Positions 27,471 through 36,297 of a stretch of 64,000 nt of DNA are shown here, in pieces. The translations under genes and the position numbers were made by a program. The DNA lies in assembly GCA_022844225.1 (NCBI GenBank), contig JALHMC010000008.1, positions 1 through 64,000 of the forward strand, in the 5' to 3' direction. This DNA is from Hyphomicrobiaceae bacterium (GTDB taxonomy: Bacteria > Pseudomonadota > Alphaproteobacteria > Rhizobiales > Hyphomicrobiaceae). A model generated the notes under the pieces. That model did not search any database. It worked only from the letters and a program-made list of their open reading frames with translations, and had not been told where the DNA came from. Each line of letters opens with the position of its first letter. Position 1 is the stretch's first letter.

Positions 27471-27827
27471 TTACGTACCTGCCCGTGCGGCCCGTGAAGC
27501 CCGCTGCGGGGTGCGCCGTTTCGACGCCGGCTTCTTCTCGACCTTGTCGTCTCCGTTGAGGCGTTCACGTAGCTCTTTGCCGGTCTTGAAGAACGGCACG
27601 AACTTCTCTTCGACCGTCACCGACTCGCCCGTGCGCGGATTACGTCCGACACGCGGTGGCCTGTGCTTCACCGTGAACGCTCCGAAGCCTCTCAGCTCGA
27701 CCCGATCGCCTCGAGCCAGCGCATCGACGATCTCATCGAAAATGACGTTCACGATACGCTCGATATCGCGATGGTAGAGATGCGGGTTCGCACCTGCGAT
27801 TTTCGCGATCAACTCCGACTTAATCAT
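27471..27827 (-). CDS. ihfB: integration host factor subunit beta
   Basis: A 118-residue DNA-bending protein of the HU/IHF family. The start [26 protein letters not shown] and the beta-arm region [22 protein letters not shown], with its intercalating Pro (RNPRTG), identify IHF-beta. It has a basic 25-residue C-terminal tail ([15 protein letters not shown]) beyond the standard domain, as seen in several Hyphomicrobiales. It lies between sppA and the lapA-like gene on the same strand. Confidence 0.95.
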   Translation of the reverse strand: MIKSELIAKIAGANPHLYHRDIERIVNVIFDEIVDALARGDRVELRGFGAFTVKHRPPRVGRNPRTGESVTVEEKFVPFFKTGKELRERLNGDDKVEKKPASKRRTPQRASRAARAGT

Positions 27828-27906
27828 TCACCCCTCCCGGTATGCTTGCCAGGCACCCGACCGTCCCTCGAACGCAGCCGACGCCCTAACATTTTATTGT
27901 TGTTAC

Positions 27907-28878
27907 TCATTTTTCGCTTGGCTGCCAAACGGAAACCAGCCCTCCGTTCCGAAGTGCCGCAAGGCGCGGATCATCGGCCAACCAATCCATTACGGCGCCA
28001 TCGAAACCTAAGAGCCGCGCCGCACCCTGCCCAAGCAAGCCGAGCACGCCGAGAGAGTCGCCCTTCTTGGGCTTCCAGTCGACCACCTTGAGATTACGCG
28101 CCACGCCCTTCTGCTCTATGAGATAGCGCACCACTTCCGGCTCGCCACCGATGCCGTCGATCAGCTTATGTTGCAGCGCCTCACGTCCCGAGAAGATCCG
28201 CCCCTGCTCGAGACCGGGAATTGTGGCGGTCTCGATCTTGCGCCGATCGGCCACCAAGCCGCGGAACCAGCTCATGCTCTCAGCCACCATTTTTTCGGTC
28301 GTCTCCCGCCCCTCCGGCCCAAGCGGCTGGAACGGCGATGGAACAGCCTTCAGCGGCCCACTCTTGACCTCGTTCATCTTCACGCCAAGCTTACCCAGGA
28401 GATCCGAGACCTCGGCCCACTGGAAAATGACGCCGACCGATCCCGTGATCGTGTTGCCGCGGGCGATGATGTGGTCCGTCGCAAGTCCCGCGATATAGGC
28501 GGCCGAGGTCGCGATGGTCCCGAACTGGGCAACGATCGGTTTTCGCTCGGCAACGTCGCGGATTGCCTCGAACAGCGCTTCACCGCCGGTCGTCGTCCCG
28601 CCAGGACTGTTGACGTAGAGGATCACCGCCGCAACATTCCGGTTCCGCGCCAGCTTCCGCAGCAAAGTCAGCTGATCCCGGTTCTCGGTGATCATGCCTT
28701 CAAGCGAAACCCGCGCGATTTGCCGCTTCTCCAGGAGCGGTCCACCCGGTCCCCCCGCGGCGAGAAACCCGAGCACGGCGACGGCGACTACGCCGGCAAG
28801 AACGGCCGCCGCCCGCCAGAACGACATCGAGCGTCGCAAACGTCGGCGATCGAGCAGGGCTTCGGTTTCGAGGGACAT
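27907..28878 (-). CDS. sppA: signal peptide peptidase SppA (short form)
   Basis: A 323-residue membrane-anchored serine peptidase that degrades leftover signal peptides. One membrane segment lies at about residues 23-43 (AAAVLAGVVAVAVLGFLAAGG). The single peptidase domain has LYVNSPGGTTTGGEALFEAI, the Ser nucleophile in GTIATSAAYIAGLA (about residue 148) and the Lys base in EVKSGPLKAVPSPF (about 199). This is the single-domain form that assembles into larger rings, not the double-length E. coli type. It begins the minus-strand run sppA-ihfB-lapA-trpF-trpB. Confidence 0.94.
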   Translation of the reverse strand: MSLETEALLDRRRLRRSMSFWRAAAVLAGVVAVAVLGFLAAGGPGGPLLEKRQIARVSLEGMITENRDQLTLLRKLARNRNVAAVILYVNSPGGTTTGGEALFEAIRDVAERKPIVAQFGTIATSAAYIAGLATDHIIARGNTITGSVGVIFQWAEVSDLLGKLGVKMNEVKSGPLKAVPSPFQPLGPEGRETTEKMVAESMSWFRGLVADRRKIETATIPGLEQGRIFSGREALQHKLIDGIGGEPEVVRYLIEQKGVARNLKVVDWKPKKGDSLGVLGLLGQGAARLLGFDGAVMDWLADDPRLAALRNGGLVSVWQPSEK

Positions 28879-29024
28879 TTATAAGCCGGCTGGTTGTATG
28901 GGATCCTGGCCGAACGGCAGCGATGCCGATCGGAGCAGTCAGCAAATTAGGTGGAAGGAGCCAGAACGGCAACCGACTCACGTCAGTTGCCGTTTTAGTT
29001 GCCTCGCGCGACCTGCGCGTGGCG

Positions 29025-29999
29025 TCATTCAGCTTTGATATTGAGCCGCTTGATCAACGCCTCGAACTTGGCGTGATCTTTCTTGGCGAGAGCTGCGAGC
29101 TCCTCCGTCGACATGATGACGGGGGCGAGCGCGGCTTTGGTCAGTTGTTCCTTGAGCGCCTTGTCCTCGCGGCTGATCTTGTTCACTTCCTCATTCATGC
29201 GCTGGACGATGGCTGGGGGTATCCCGACCGGGGCGTACATGGCGAACCAGACGACGAAATCGAGCTCCGGATAGCTCTCCTTGAGCAATGGCACGTCGGG
29301 GAACAGCGGGTGGCGCTGAAGGTCACTCACTGCCAGCAGCTTGGCCTTGCCTGCACTGATGTGCGGCAGGGTGTTGGGGTCCGCGTGGATATGATGCACG
29401 CCAGACAGGAAATCCGCGAGGGACTCGCCACCCCCGCGATAAGGCACGTGCAGGATATCTGTCCCCGTCGCGAGTTTGAAGGCCTCGCACATCAAATGCC
29501 CGTAGGAGCCCACGCCCGCCGTCCCCCATGACAACTTCCCGGGATTGGCCTTGGCGTACTCGACGAACTCTTTGATATTGTTCGCCGGATTTGAGGTGTG
29601 CACCGAGAAGAGCAGCGTGCCCGTCGTCACATTGACGACCGGCACCAGATCCTTCAACGGATCATATGCCGTTTTCCTGAGATGCGGCAGAATCACGATG
29701 CTGAGGGATGGGGTAAGACCGAACGTGTATCCGTCTGGTGGTGCCTTCATCACGGCCTCGAGTCCGAGCGCACCCGAAGCGCCGCCCCGGTTCTCGATCA
29801 CCACTTGCTGACCGAGCGCCTTCGTCAATCGCTCTGCGTAAGGCCGCATCGTGTTGTCGGCTGATCCGCCAGGACCGAAGTTGACGATCACGCGGATGGG
29901 CTTCGATGGCCAGGCGTCCTGCGCTGCCACCGGCAGGGCCGTGCAAATCGCTAAGCCGACGGCGACCAGGGCGCTCTGCAAGACGGTTCGATTCAGCAT
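29025..29999 (-). CDS. TctC/Bug-type tripartite tricarboxylate receptor
   Basis: A 324-residue periplasmic binding protein. A signal peptide covers about residues 1-27 (LVAVGLAICTALPVAAQDA). The mature start WPSKPIRVIVNFGPGGSADNTMRPYAERLTKALGQ and the ENRGGASGALGLEAVMKAPPDGYT segment are diagnostic of the Bug family. Two ATGs are close together; the second, at 29999, sits 7 bases after GGAGG and is preferred. It has no adjacent TctA/TctB genes. A divergent MFS transporter begins about 210 bases away. Confidence 0.91.
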   Translation of the reverse strand: MLNRTVLQSALVAVGLAICTALPVAAQDAWPSKPIRVIVNFGPGGSADNTMRPYAERLTKALGQQVVIENRGGASGALGLEAVMKAPPDGYTFGLTPSLSIVILPHLRKTAYDPLKDLVPVVNVTTGTLLFSVHTSNPANNIKEFVEYAKANPGKLSWGTAGVGSYGHLMCEAFKLATGTDILHVPYRGGGESLADFLSGVHHIHADPNTLPHISAGKAKLLAVSDLQRHPLFPDVPLLKESYPELDFVVWFAMYAPVGIPPAIVQRMNEEVNKISREDKALKEQLTKAALAPVIMSTEELAALAKKDHAKFEALIKRLNIKAE

Positions 30000-30211
30000 G
30001 TGCATTCCTCCAGATCCGGCTCGTTGTTGTCTGATGATGGCCGGTCGAGAAATGCTAGGCCGATCTGGATAGGTACATCAAGTCGCACCCTTACGGGGTA
30101 TCCCAGTTCGAGGCTGTCGTCCGCAGTCAGGAAACGGGTGGTCGGCCTCGGTCCGAAGTGCTCAGAGTAGATGGCTCCTCTCGTAAACCCGACCGCTCCG
30201 GACCTCACCAA

Positions 30212-31429
30212 ATGTCGCCCGTTTCACTGCAATCCGTCGACTCCGCCACAGCTTGGCGCATGCTGGCTGCGGCCTTCGTGGTCGGCTTCGTCGTCTTCGG
30301 GATCGTCTATAGCTTCGGCGTGTTCCTGAGCCCGATCATGGGCGACCTCGGAGCCACCCGCGCGGCGACGTCGTCCTACTACGCCGTCTCGAGTCTGGCC
30401 TTCTACATGCTGGGTCCCGTGACCGGACGCGCTGGCGACCGATTCGGGCCGCGCGCATTGGCCGTGACCGGGGCTCTCGCGCTGAGTGGGGGCCTCGTCG
30501 CGACCGCCTTCGTCAATGACGTCCGGGTTGGCTTGATCACCTATGGATTGGGGGTCGGCCTAGGCGCGGCCTGCGCCTACATCCCCACGTTCGCCATTCT
30601 CGGTGGCTGGTTTGATCGACACCGGACGAGTGCCCTCGGCATCGCGGTTGCCGGCACCGGCTGTGGCATGCTGGTCGTGCCCCCGCTCGCCGCCGTCCTC
30701 ATCGAGCAGATCGGCTGGCGCGACGCCATGATCGTGCTCGGCTTGTGCAGCGGCGTCCTGCTCGGAGCCGCTGCCATGACGGTCGCCCCGCCGCCAGCCG
30801 CGAGCGGCACCCCCGCGAGCGCTACACTGAGCAGCGTGGTCCGTTCGCGTACCTTTCGGACGCTGTATGTGTCGTGGGTCCTCGGCACGATGGCGTTGTT
30901 CGTCCCATTGGTCTACCTCCCGGCGTTCGCCGTCGAACAGGGCATCGACCCTATCTCCGCCTCCTGGCTCATTTCGGTCGTCGGTGGCGCCAGCATCGTG
31001 GGGAGGCTCGGCATCGGCTATCTGCAGTCGTTCGCCAGCATCGTTCAGCTTTACAAGGCCGCAGTGCTCGCGATGGCGGCCAGTTACGTGATGTGGCTCG
31101 CCTTGCCCGGCTTCTGGTGGGCCGTCGTTTTCGCGGCCGTGCTCGGCCTCGCCTACGGGCTTCGCATCGCGCTCGTGGCGCCGGTGCTGATCGCCTTCTT
31201 CGGCGTGAAGGATCTCGGCGCTGTCCTGGGCGCATTCTTCACCGCGACGGGCATTGCCGGACTGCTGGGTCCCCTGTTCGCTGGTCTTGCTGTCGACGCA
31301 ACCGGCGGTCAGGGACTGGCCATCCTATTGGCCATCGCCACAGGAGCCCTGTCGTTTCTCGTGGTCATGCCGCTTGCCGGTCCACCGCCTGCGCTCTCTA
31401 CGGCTCGGACGGAGAGCAAAGCACGATGA
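30212..31429 (+). CDS. MFS transporter
   Basis: A 405-residue major facilitator with about 12 hydrophobic segments. The loop between segments 2 and 3 reads GRAGDRFGPRALAVTG, a form of the MFS G-x3-D-R-x-G-R/P motif. It resembles monocarboxylate-type (oxalate/formate antiporter-like) members in FGVFLSPIMGDLGATRAATSSYYA. Its stop overlaps the next gene as ATGA (31426-31429). The preferred start is ATG 30212; a GTG at 30158 is in frame. It is divergent from a TctC gene, so both may serve carboxylates. Confidence 0.87.
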   Translation: MSPVSLQSVDSATAWRMLAAAFVVGFVVFGIVYSFGVFLSPIMGDLGATRAATSSYYAVSSLAFYMLGPVTGRAGDRFGPRALAVTGALALSGGLVATAFVNDVRVGLITYGLGVGLGAACAYIPTFAILGGWFDRHRTSALGIAVAGTGCGMLVVPPLAAVLIEQIGWRDAMIVLGLCSGVLLGAAAMTVAPPPAASGTPASATLSSVVRSRTFRTLYVSWVLGTMALFVPLVYLPAFAVEQGIDPISASWLISVVGGASIVGRLGIGYLQSFASIVQLYKAAVLAMAASYVMWLALPGFWWAVVFAAVLGLAYGLRIALVAPVLIAFFGVKDLGAVLGAFFTATGIAGLLGPLFAGLAVDATGGQGLAILLAIATGALSFLVVMPLAGPPPALSTARTESKAR

Positions 31430-32397
31430 TGCTTGCCGTCGCCCCGGTGCTATTCGTGCTGCTGTGGTCGAGCGGCTTCGTCGCCGCCAAGCTCGCCGTG
31501 CCGTTTGCCGAGCCGTGTACGTTCCTGGCGATGCGCTTCGCCATCGTCGTGGCTCTGCTGGCACCGTTCGCTCTTGCCGACCGCGCCAGCTGGCTATCCC
31601 AGCCAGCCCGCCTCCTCCACTCTGGCATCGCTGGCGCATCGATGCAGGGGGTCTATCTGAGCTGCGTCGTCTGGAGCATTTACCTCGGCATGCCCGCCGG
31701 TGTGGTGGCTCTCGTCGTGAGCCTGCACCCGATCACCACCGCGGTGCTCGCCCATCTCGTCCTCGGAGAACGCATCACGCCTCTCGGATGGACCGGCTTT
31801 TGCCTCGGCATCGTCGGCGCCATACTTGTGTTGTGGCCCAAGCTCGATCTCGGCTCGAGCGGCATCCGTGCCGAGACCATCGCGCTCTGCCTGATGGCGC
31901 TCCCCGCGATGTCGTGCGGCACGGTCTACCAGAAGCGGTTCGCCGCCGGTCTGGGCGCCGCATCCGCGACTTGCCTTCAGCACGTCGGCGCCGTTGCCGT
32001 TGCGGGTCTCGGCGCCTGGTTTCTCGAAACGCGCGTTGTCGACTGGACACCGATCCTGATCGGCTCGCTCGCATGGCAAACGGTGGCCGTCTCGTGCGGC
32101 GCAGTGCTGCTGTTGATGCTCATGCTCGGCGCCCACGGCGCATCTCGCGCCGCTTCTGTCTTCTATCTGATACCGGCCGGCACCGCTCTCATGACCTACA
32201 TCGCGCTCGGCGAGAGCCTCAGCCCAATCCAACTTGTCGGAGTCGCCGTCGTCACCACCGCGGTCATTCTGATCAGCTCGACCGCGTCGAAGAACCGGCT
32301 GCCACCGGCGCCATTAGACTCGACCGGAATGGGTCACGCGCGTAGTTCTGACTGCGCAATACATGGCCGCGACGCCCCCACTGGTCCGATGACATAG
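31426..32397 (+). CDS. EamA (DMT-superfamily) transporter
   Basis: A 323-residue inner-membrane protein with ten hydrophobic segments in two EamA repeats. The first starts APVLFVLLWSSGFVAAKLA (about residues 6-24), and its conserved end PITTAVLAHLVLGERIT closes repeat one. Repeat two ends GTALMTYIALGESLSPIQLVG. The family exports or imports small metabolites. It is translationally coupled to the MFS gene. A longer reading frame upstream lies inside the MFS gene in another frame and is rejected. Confidence 0.9.
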   Translation: MMLAVAPVLFVLLWSSGFVAAKLAVPFAEPCTFLAMRFAIVVALLAPFALADRASWLSQPARLLHSGIAGASMQGVYLSCVVWSIYLGMPAGVVALVVSLHPITTAVLAHLVLGERITPLGWTGFCLGIVGAILVLWPKLDLGSSGIRAETIALCLMALPAMSCGTVYQKRFAAGLGAASATCLQHVGAVAVAGLGAWFLETRVVDWTPILIGSLAWQTVAVSCGAVLLLMLMLGAHGASRAASVFYLIPAGTALMTYIALGESLSPIQLVGVAVVTTAVILISSTASKNRLPPAPLDSTGMGHARSSDCAIHGRDAPTGPMT

Positions 32398-32407
32398 CTG
32401 TCTTACT

Positions 32408-32435
32408 GCTATTGATTCTCCGTCTACAGAATAGC
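32408..32435. terminator. hairpin between convergent genes
   Basis: GCTATT (32408-32413) and AATAGC (32430-32435) can pair across a 16-base loop, in the 79-base gap between the EamA gene (+) and the aldolase (-). There is no T-run. It is a possible bidirectional terminator. Confidence 0.3.
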
Positions 32436-32476
32436 GGTAAAGCGGCCCGCGGGTTGACCGTCTGCCATCGAGTGGG

Positions 32477-33217
32477 TCACACGCTGTGCCGCGCGCTCCG
32501 TCGCGGCCTTTGCATCGTGTCTCCGGCACGTGCGGGGTCGCCGTTCTGTGCGTTCTGCCCATAACCACCGAAAAGCACGAGAACACGATCCATTTCGTCG
32601 TCAGAGAGCAACTTCGGCTTGCCGATCGCGAGCAGCTTGCAATACTGCTCGGCAAGCACCTCGACCTCGCCGGCGAGGTCGAGTGCCTTGGCACATGTGG
32701 CACCCACAGCGATCTGGCCATGGTTCGCCATCAGGCAGGCATTGCGCTTCCTCAGCCCCTTGGCGACGTGTCGCGACAGTGCCTCGGTCCCGAATGTTGC
32801 ATAGGGGACCAGGGGGATGTTCTTCCCTCCTGCAATCGCGACCATATAGTGAAAGGCCGGAATTTCCTTGTGCGCCGAGGCGAGCACCGTCGCATGCATG
32901 GAGTGTGTATGAACGATCGCTCCGATGTCCTCGCGGACGGCATATGCGGCAAGGTGAAACCGCCACTCACTCGACGGCTGCCGCTCACCCGGACGCAACT
33001 CTCCCGTGTTGCCAACGAGAACGATGTCGTCACGCGACAAAGTCTCGTACGCCATGCCGGACGGGGTAATCAGCATGCCGGAGCCAAACCGGCGCGAGAC
33101 ATTGCCCGACCGACCAGGGGATAGGCCCCCTCGGCTCATGGCGAGCGCTGTCTCCAGAACCTCCAGGCGCGCGTCGGCCTCGTCGGCCGCTGCAATCGAC
33201 ACCATATCCCGTTGCAT
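32477..33217 (-). CDS. class II aldolase/adducin-family protein
   Basis: A 246-residue zinc-dependent enzyme related to L-fuculose-phosphate and ribulose-phosphate aldolases/epimerases. SGNVSRRFGSGMLITPSGMAYETL holds the substrate-phosphate contact region. The catalytic Glu is in PSSEWRFHL, the zinc His pair in VHTHSMHATVLAS (about residues 102-114), and the third His in CLMANHGQIAVGA. The C-terminal 30 residues after VLFGGYGQ are basic and non-conserved. It is divergent from the CobW-type gene. The sugar substrate is unknown. Confidence 0.88.
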   Translation of the reverse strand: MQRDMVSIAAADEADARLEVLETALAMSRGGLSPGRSGNVSRRFGSGMLITPSGMAYETLSRDDIVLVGNTGELRPGERQPSSEWRFHLAAYAVREDIGAIVHTHSMHATVLASAHKEIPAFHYMVAIAGGKNIPLVPYATFGTEALSRHVAKGLRKRNACLMANHGQIAVGATCAKALDLAGEVEVLAEQYCKLLAIGKPKLLSDDEMDRVLVLFGGYGQNAQNGDPARAGDTMQRPRRSARHSV

Positions 33218-33271
33218 GACCTGAAACTCCGCCTTCGCCCCTGCCCGCCCAAAGCGTGACAGGGTATGCTT

Positions 33272-33299
33272 CTGCCCCGATACTGCCCGATACGGGCAG
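33272..33299 (+). promoter_or_regulatory. inverted and direct repeat upstream of the CobW gene
   Basis: CTGCCCG (33283-33289) and CGGGCAG (33293-33299) form a perfect repeat with spacer ATA. A near copy CTGCCCCGATAC lies directly before it (from 33272). The site lies 45 bases before the CobW start in the divergent promoter region, so it may be an operator. Metal control is possible, but the regulator is not known. Confidence 0.4.
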
Positions 33300-33343
33300 C
33301 AGCCGCTTCAGGCAAGTTTGATCCCGAGGAGCCTATCGTTCCC

Positions 33344-34498
33344 ATGAGCGACGACACCATTCCACTGACCGTGCTGACCGGCTTTCTCGGGTCCGGCAAG
33401 ACGACGCTGCTGAAGCAGCTAATTAACGATCCGGCGATGGCAGGCACAGGCGTGATCATCAACGAGTTCGGCGAGGTCGGCATCGACGACGCGCTCGTCG
33501 AGAAGATTGACGACGATGCCGTGCTGCTCCCATCCGGGTGCGTGTGCTGCGAGGTGCGTGGCGATCTGGTCGAGGCACTCGAGCGGATGCACACGCGGTC
33601 GCTCTGGGGCGACATTCCCAAGATCTCGCGGGTGGTTCTGGAGACGACCGGGCTCGCCGATCCGGCACCGATCGTGCACACGCTGATGACGGAGGAGCGA
33701 CTCTACCGGATCTATCAGCTCGACGGCGTTGTGACCACGGTCGACGCCCAGCACGGTCTCTCACAGCTGGACAAGCACTTCGAGCCGGCAAAGCAGATCG
33801 CGCTCGCCGACCGGATCGTGCTGACCAAGACAGACCTGGTCGAGGCGGCACAAGTGGCCAGCATCGAAGCGCGCATTAAGGCACTCAACCGTTCGGCAAC
33901 CGTACGGCGGGCGGTGCTCGGCGCGATCTCACCCGCCGAGTTGATCGGCCTCGGTGCCCACGAGCCGGCGCTCGTCGGGACGGATGCTGAGAAATGGTTG
34001 GCTGCTGGGACTTTCGAACCGCGGCACGAAGGCGACGGCCAGGGTCACGTGCATGACCAAACCTGCGGGCCCGATTGCGGTCACGATCACCATCATCACA
34101 GCCATGCCCATGCGCATACACATGAACACGACTGCTCAGGCGAGGCGTGCGACCATCCGGATCACCACCATGAGCATCTGCACGGGATAGACTCCTACTG
34201 CCTGACCTTTGCGGAACCACTCGAGGGGCCTGAGATGTCCAACGCGCTCAGCCTCCTCGGCCAGCTCTACGGGACGAAGCTCCTTCGGGTGAAGGGCATC
34301 CTGAATATCAAGGACCAACCCAGACCGTTCGTCGTACACGGGGTCCAGCACATCTTTTATCCTCCTGACACCCTGCGCGACTGGAAGGGCGAGGATCGCC
34401 GCTCTCGCATCGTCTTCATTACCAAGGACTTGCCGGAAGCGACCGTGCGCCGGCATTTCAAGCCCTTCGTCGGCGAGGCCTTGCCGGCCGGGGGATGA
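33344..34498 (+). CDS. CobW/COG0523-family metallochaperone GTPase
   Basis: A 384-residue P-loop GTPase of the family that delivers zinc, cobalt or other metals. The P-loop is LTGFLGSGKTTLLKQL (about residues 9-24), the metal motif GCVCCEVRG (about 64-72) and the guanine motif VLTKTDL. A His-rich stretch of about 45 residues (DHHHHSHAHAHTHEHD) links the G domain to the C-terminal CobW domain and would bind metal. The chosen ATG follows GAGGAG at somewhat long spacing; the frame is open 26 codons further upstream. Confidence 0.93.
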   Translation: MSDDTIPLTVLTGFLGSGKTTLLKQLINDPAMAGTGVIINEFGEVGIDDALVEKIDDDAVLLPSGCVCCEVRGDLVEALERMHTRSLWGDIPKISRVVLETTGLADPAPIVHTLMTEERLYRIYQLDGVVTTVDAQHGLSQLDKHFEPAKQIALADRIVLTKTDLVEAAQVASIEARIKALNRSATVRRAVLGAISPAELIGLGAHEPALVGTDAEKWLAAGTFEPRHEGDGQGHVHDQTCGPDCGHDHHHHSHAHAHTHEHDCSGEACDHPDHHHEHLHGIDSYCLTFAEPLEGPEMSNALSLLGQLYGTKLLRVKGILNIKDQPRPFVVHGVQHIFYPPDTLRDWKGEDRRSRIVFITKDLPEATVRRHFKPFVGEALPAGG

Positions 34499-34514
34499 GC
34501 GCTCTCGAGGCCGC

Positions 34515-34546
34515 CCCTCCGCAGCCGTTGTGGCGCCTGCGGAGGG
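34515..34546 (+). terminator. strong hairpin after the CobW gene
   Basis: CCCTCCGCAG (34515-34524) and CTGCGGAGGG (34537-34546) form a perfect 10-bp stem with a 12-base loop, 16 bases after the stop. No T-run follows, so termination efficiency is uncertain. Confidence 0.5.
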
Positions 34547-34632
34547 CATCGCGCGGCAAGGCGATCACATTGCTCAGAACGTGCTTGTTCCGCGCTGGAG
34601 GCTCTGCTACTCAGTGCGCCTTCCCAAACGAT

Positions 34633-34717
34633 GCGGTCGTGGCGGAATTGGTAGACGCACTAGCTTGAGGGGTTAGCGCCGCAAGGCGTGGAGGTTCGAG
34701 TCCTCTCGACCGCACCA
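34633..34717 (+). tRNA. tRNA-Leu (anticodon GAG)
   Basis: A complete 85-base tRNA with encoded CCA. The acceptor stem GCGGTCG (34633-34639) pairs with CGACCGC (34707-34713), followed by A and CCA. The anticodon stem is CTAGC/GTTAG around loop TTGAGGG, giving anticodon GAG at 34667-34669, which reads CUC and CUU. The long variable arm (CGCCGCAAGGCG) is typical of tRNA-Leu, and the T-loop is TTCGAGT. It stands alone, between the CobW gene and the exopolysaccharide locus. Confidence 0.97.
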
Positions 34718-35038
34718 TTCGGCTTCAAGTCACTCAAGGGCTTGAGCACGAGGCGAGATCAATACGCACCATCGGCGCCCTAGGCGCAGTCCGAGACTCG
34801 CCGCTCGGCTGCGGTTATTGGGGCTCGTGCATGAGACGAATTTACAGGACCGCTCTGGCCTTTGCCCCAAAGGAATGATCGTTGGCTGCAGGACCACGTC
34901 GGTCGATGGGCGAGTATGCCGGGCATCTCTCACGCCGCCGCTTCCTCGCACTCGATGTCTTCAGCGAAATCGCCCGCACGGATGCTGATGTGAGGCAATG
35001 AGGCTACCCGAACGCAGCAACACAACCACCCGCCGGAC
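34718..35038. other. 321-base gap with no recognised gene
   Basis: Sequence between the tRNA-Leu 3' end and the stop of the chain-length protein. Short frames exist but none has a convincing start or family-like composition. I see no attachment-site duplicate of the tRNA end here. Confidence 0.55.
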
Positions 35039-36085
35039 TCACGCTGACCTGCGATCCCGTCTACCGAGCGCCAGGGCGAACAGGAAACCGATCGAAAGTC
35101 CGGCCGCCCCCGCGATCGCGAGCGTGAGCACGCTTTTCGGATGGCTCTTGTCGATCGGGGGCCACGCCTCGGAGACGACGCGAGCGTCCGCGAGATTGAA
35201 TGTGCCGCTCTGGGATGTCTCGAGGAAGCGCTTCTGGAAATTCTCGCTGAACCACCGGTAGGTCTGCGCGGTCGTCTCGAGGTCGCGCAGAACGATACGG
35301 TTTGTGGCATCACCGGACGTGTTGGAGCCGCGGAACTTCAGCAACGCTGTCTCGGCGGCATGAGCCTCGCCGAGGAGATCGACCGCCCGCTGGCGCAGCC
35401 ACTGGCTCGTACTGCGGATGATATCGTCGCGCTGGCGCAGTTGCTCGGTTAGATAGCCGCTGGCAACCGCATTCGCGATCTTAGCTGCCAGCTTGGGGTC
35501 CGAATGCCGGAAGCTGATTTCGATGATGTGGGTCGACGAATTCCGCTTGACCGACAATCTCGATTGAAACTCCTTGACGGCTGACGCCGGCACGTCGTCC
35601 TCCGCCGTCGCCTTGCTTTCCGTTTTGCCCGCCTGTGACGTATGCGATTGCGCTGGGGCGATCGCAGGCGCGACTTTGGATGAAGCGAACAGACCGAACC
35701 GGCTCATGATCGATGGGCGCGGAGCCCCGAACTCGCGATACTTGGTCAGTTCCTCTGAGACGATCACGGCGCGGGTGATGCGCTCGGAGCGCAACACTTC
35801 GACCTGCGTCTCGACGTGGGCAGATTCGGCATTGGCATCCGTCGCGCGGACCTGTTGGGTTGGCAGGACGTTCGAGCGGGCATCGATGAGAAGCAGTGCC
35901 GTCGCTGTGTACTGCGGCGTCGTCACGAGCAGATAGGCTGCGGCCGCTGCCAGACACGCGACAACACTCAACACGATCAGCTTGACGTGCTGCCGCAGGA
36001 GTGCGGTCACCTCGTCGAAGCTCAACTCGAGGCCGCTCTGGTGCCCCATAGGCATCATCGGCTCGATCTTGGGTTCGTGTCGCAC
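35039..36085 (-). CDS. Wzz/GumC-type polysaccharide chain-length protein
   Basis: A 348-residue inner-membrane protein controlling export and length of a surface polysaccharide. The first membrane segment is about residues 35-55 (IVLSVVACLAAAAAYLLVT) and the second is near the C-terminus (LTLAIAGAAGLSIGFLFALAL). Between them lies a large periplasmic part with helices (QLRQRDDIIRSTSQWLRQRA). The TPQYTATALLLIDARSNVLP segment after the first membrane helix is typical. No tyrosine-kinase domain is attached. A GTG at 36085 preceded by GAGG is my choice of start; an ATG at 36058 is an alternative. Confidence 0.85.
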   Translation of the reverse strand: MRHEPKIEPMMPMGHQSGLELSFDEVTALLRQHVKLIVLSVVACLAAAAAYLLVTTPQYTATALLLIDARSNVLPTQQVRATDANAESAHVETQVEVLRSERITRAVIVSEELTKYREFGAPRPSIMSRFGLFASSKVAPAIAPAQSHTSQAGKTESKATAEDDVPASAVKEFQSRLSVKRNSSTHIIEISFRHSDPKLAAKIANAVASGYLTEQLRQRDDIIRSTSQWLRQRAVDLLGEAHAAETALLKFRGSNTSGDATNRIVLRDLETTAQTYRWFSENFQKRFLETSQSGTFNLADARVVSEAWPPIDKSHPKSVLTLAIAGAAGLSIGFLFALALGRRDRRSA

Positions 36086-36297
36086 GCTAACCTCATTTTC
36101 GCACACCCGCCCCGCACAGGGCAACCACTTGGCATTGAACGCCCAATCGCCGAACTGGAACCTAACTTAAAGTGCTCAGCGACGATTGCGAGAAATGGTC
36201 GGTTGGTGAAGGGTGCCAAGTCCGCCACGTCAGCACGATCCGCCTTCTGAACATCGTAGCGGAATATTCCGGCGAATTAGCTACGCTCGAGGTCAGC

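Noticed and set aside
30745..31425. Extended 550-residue start for the EamA transporter
   Set aside because: The added part is Arg/His-rich out-of-frame translation of the MFS gene; the ATGA overlap at 31426 gives the normal size.
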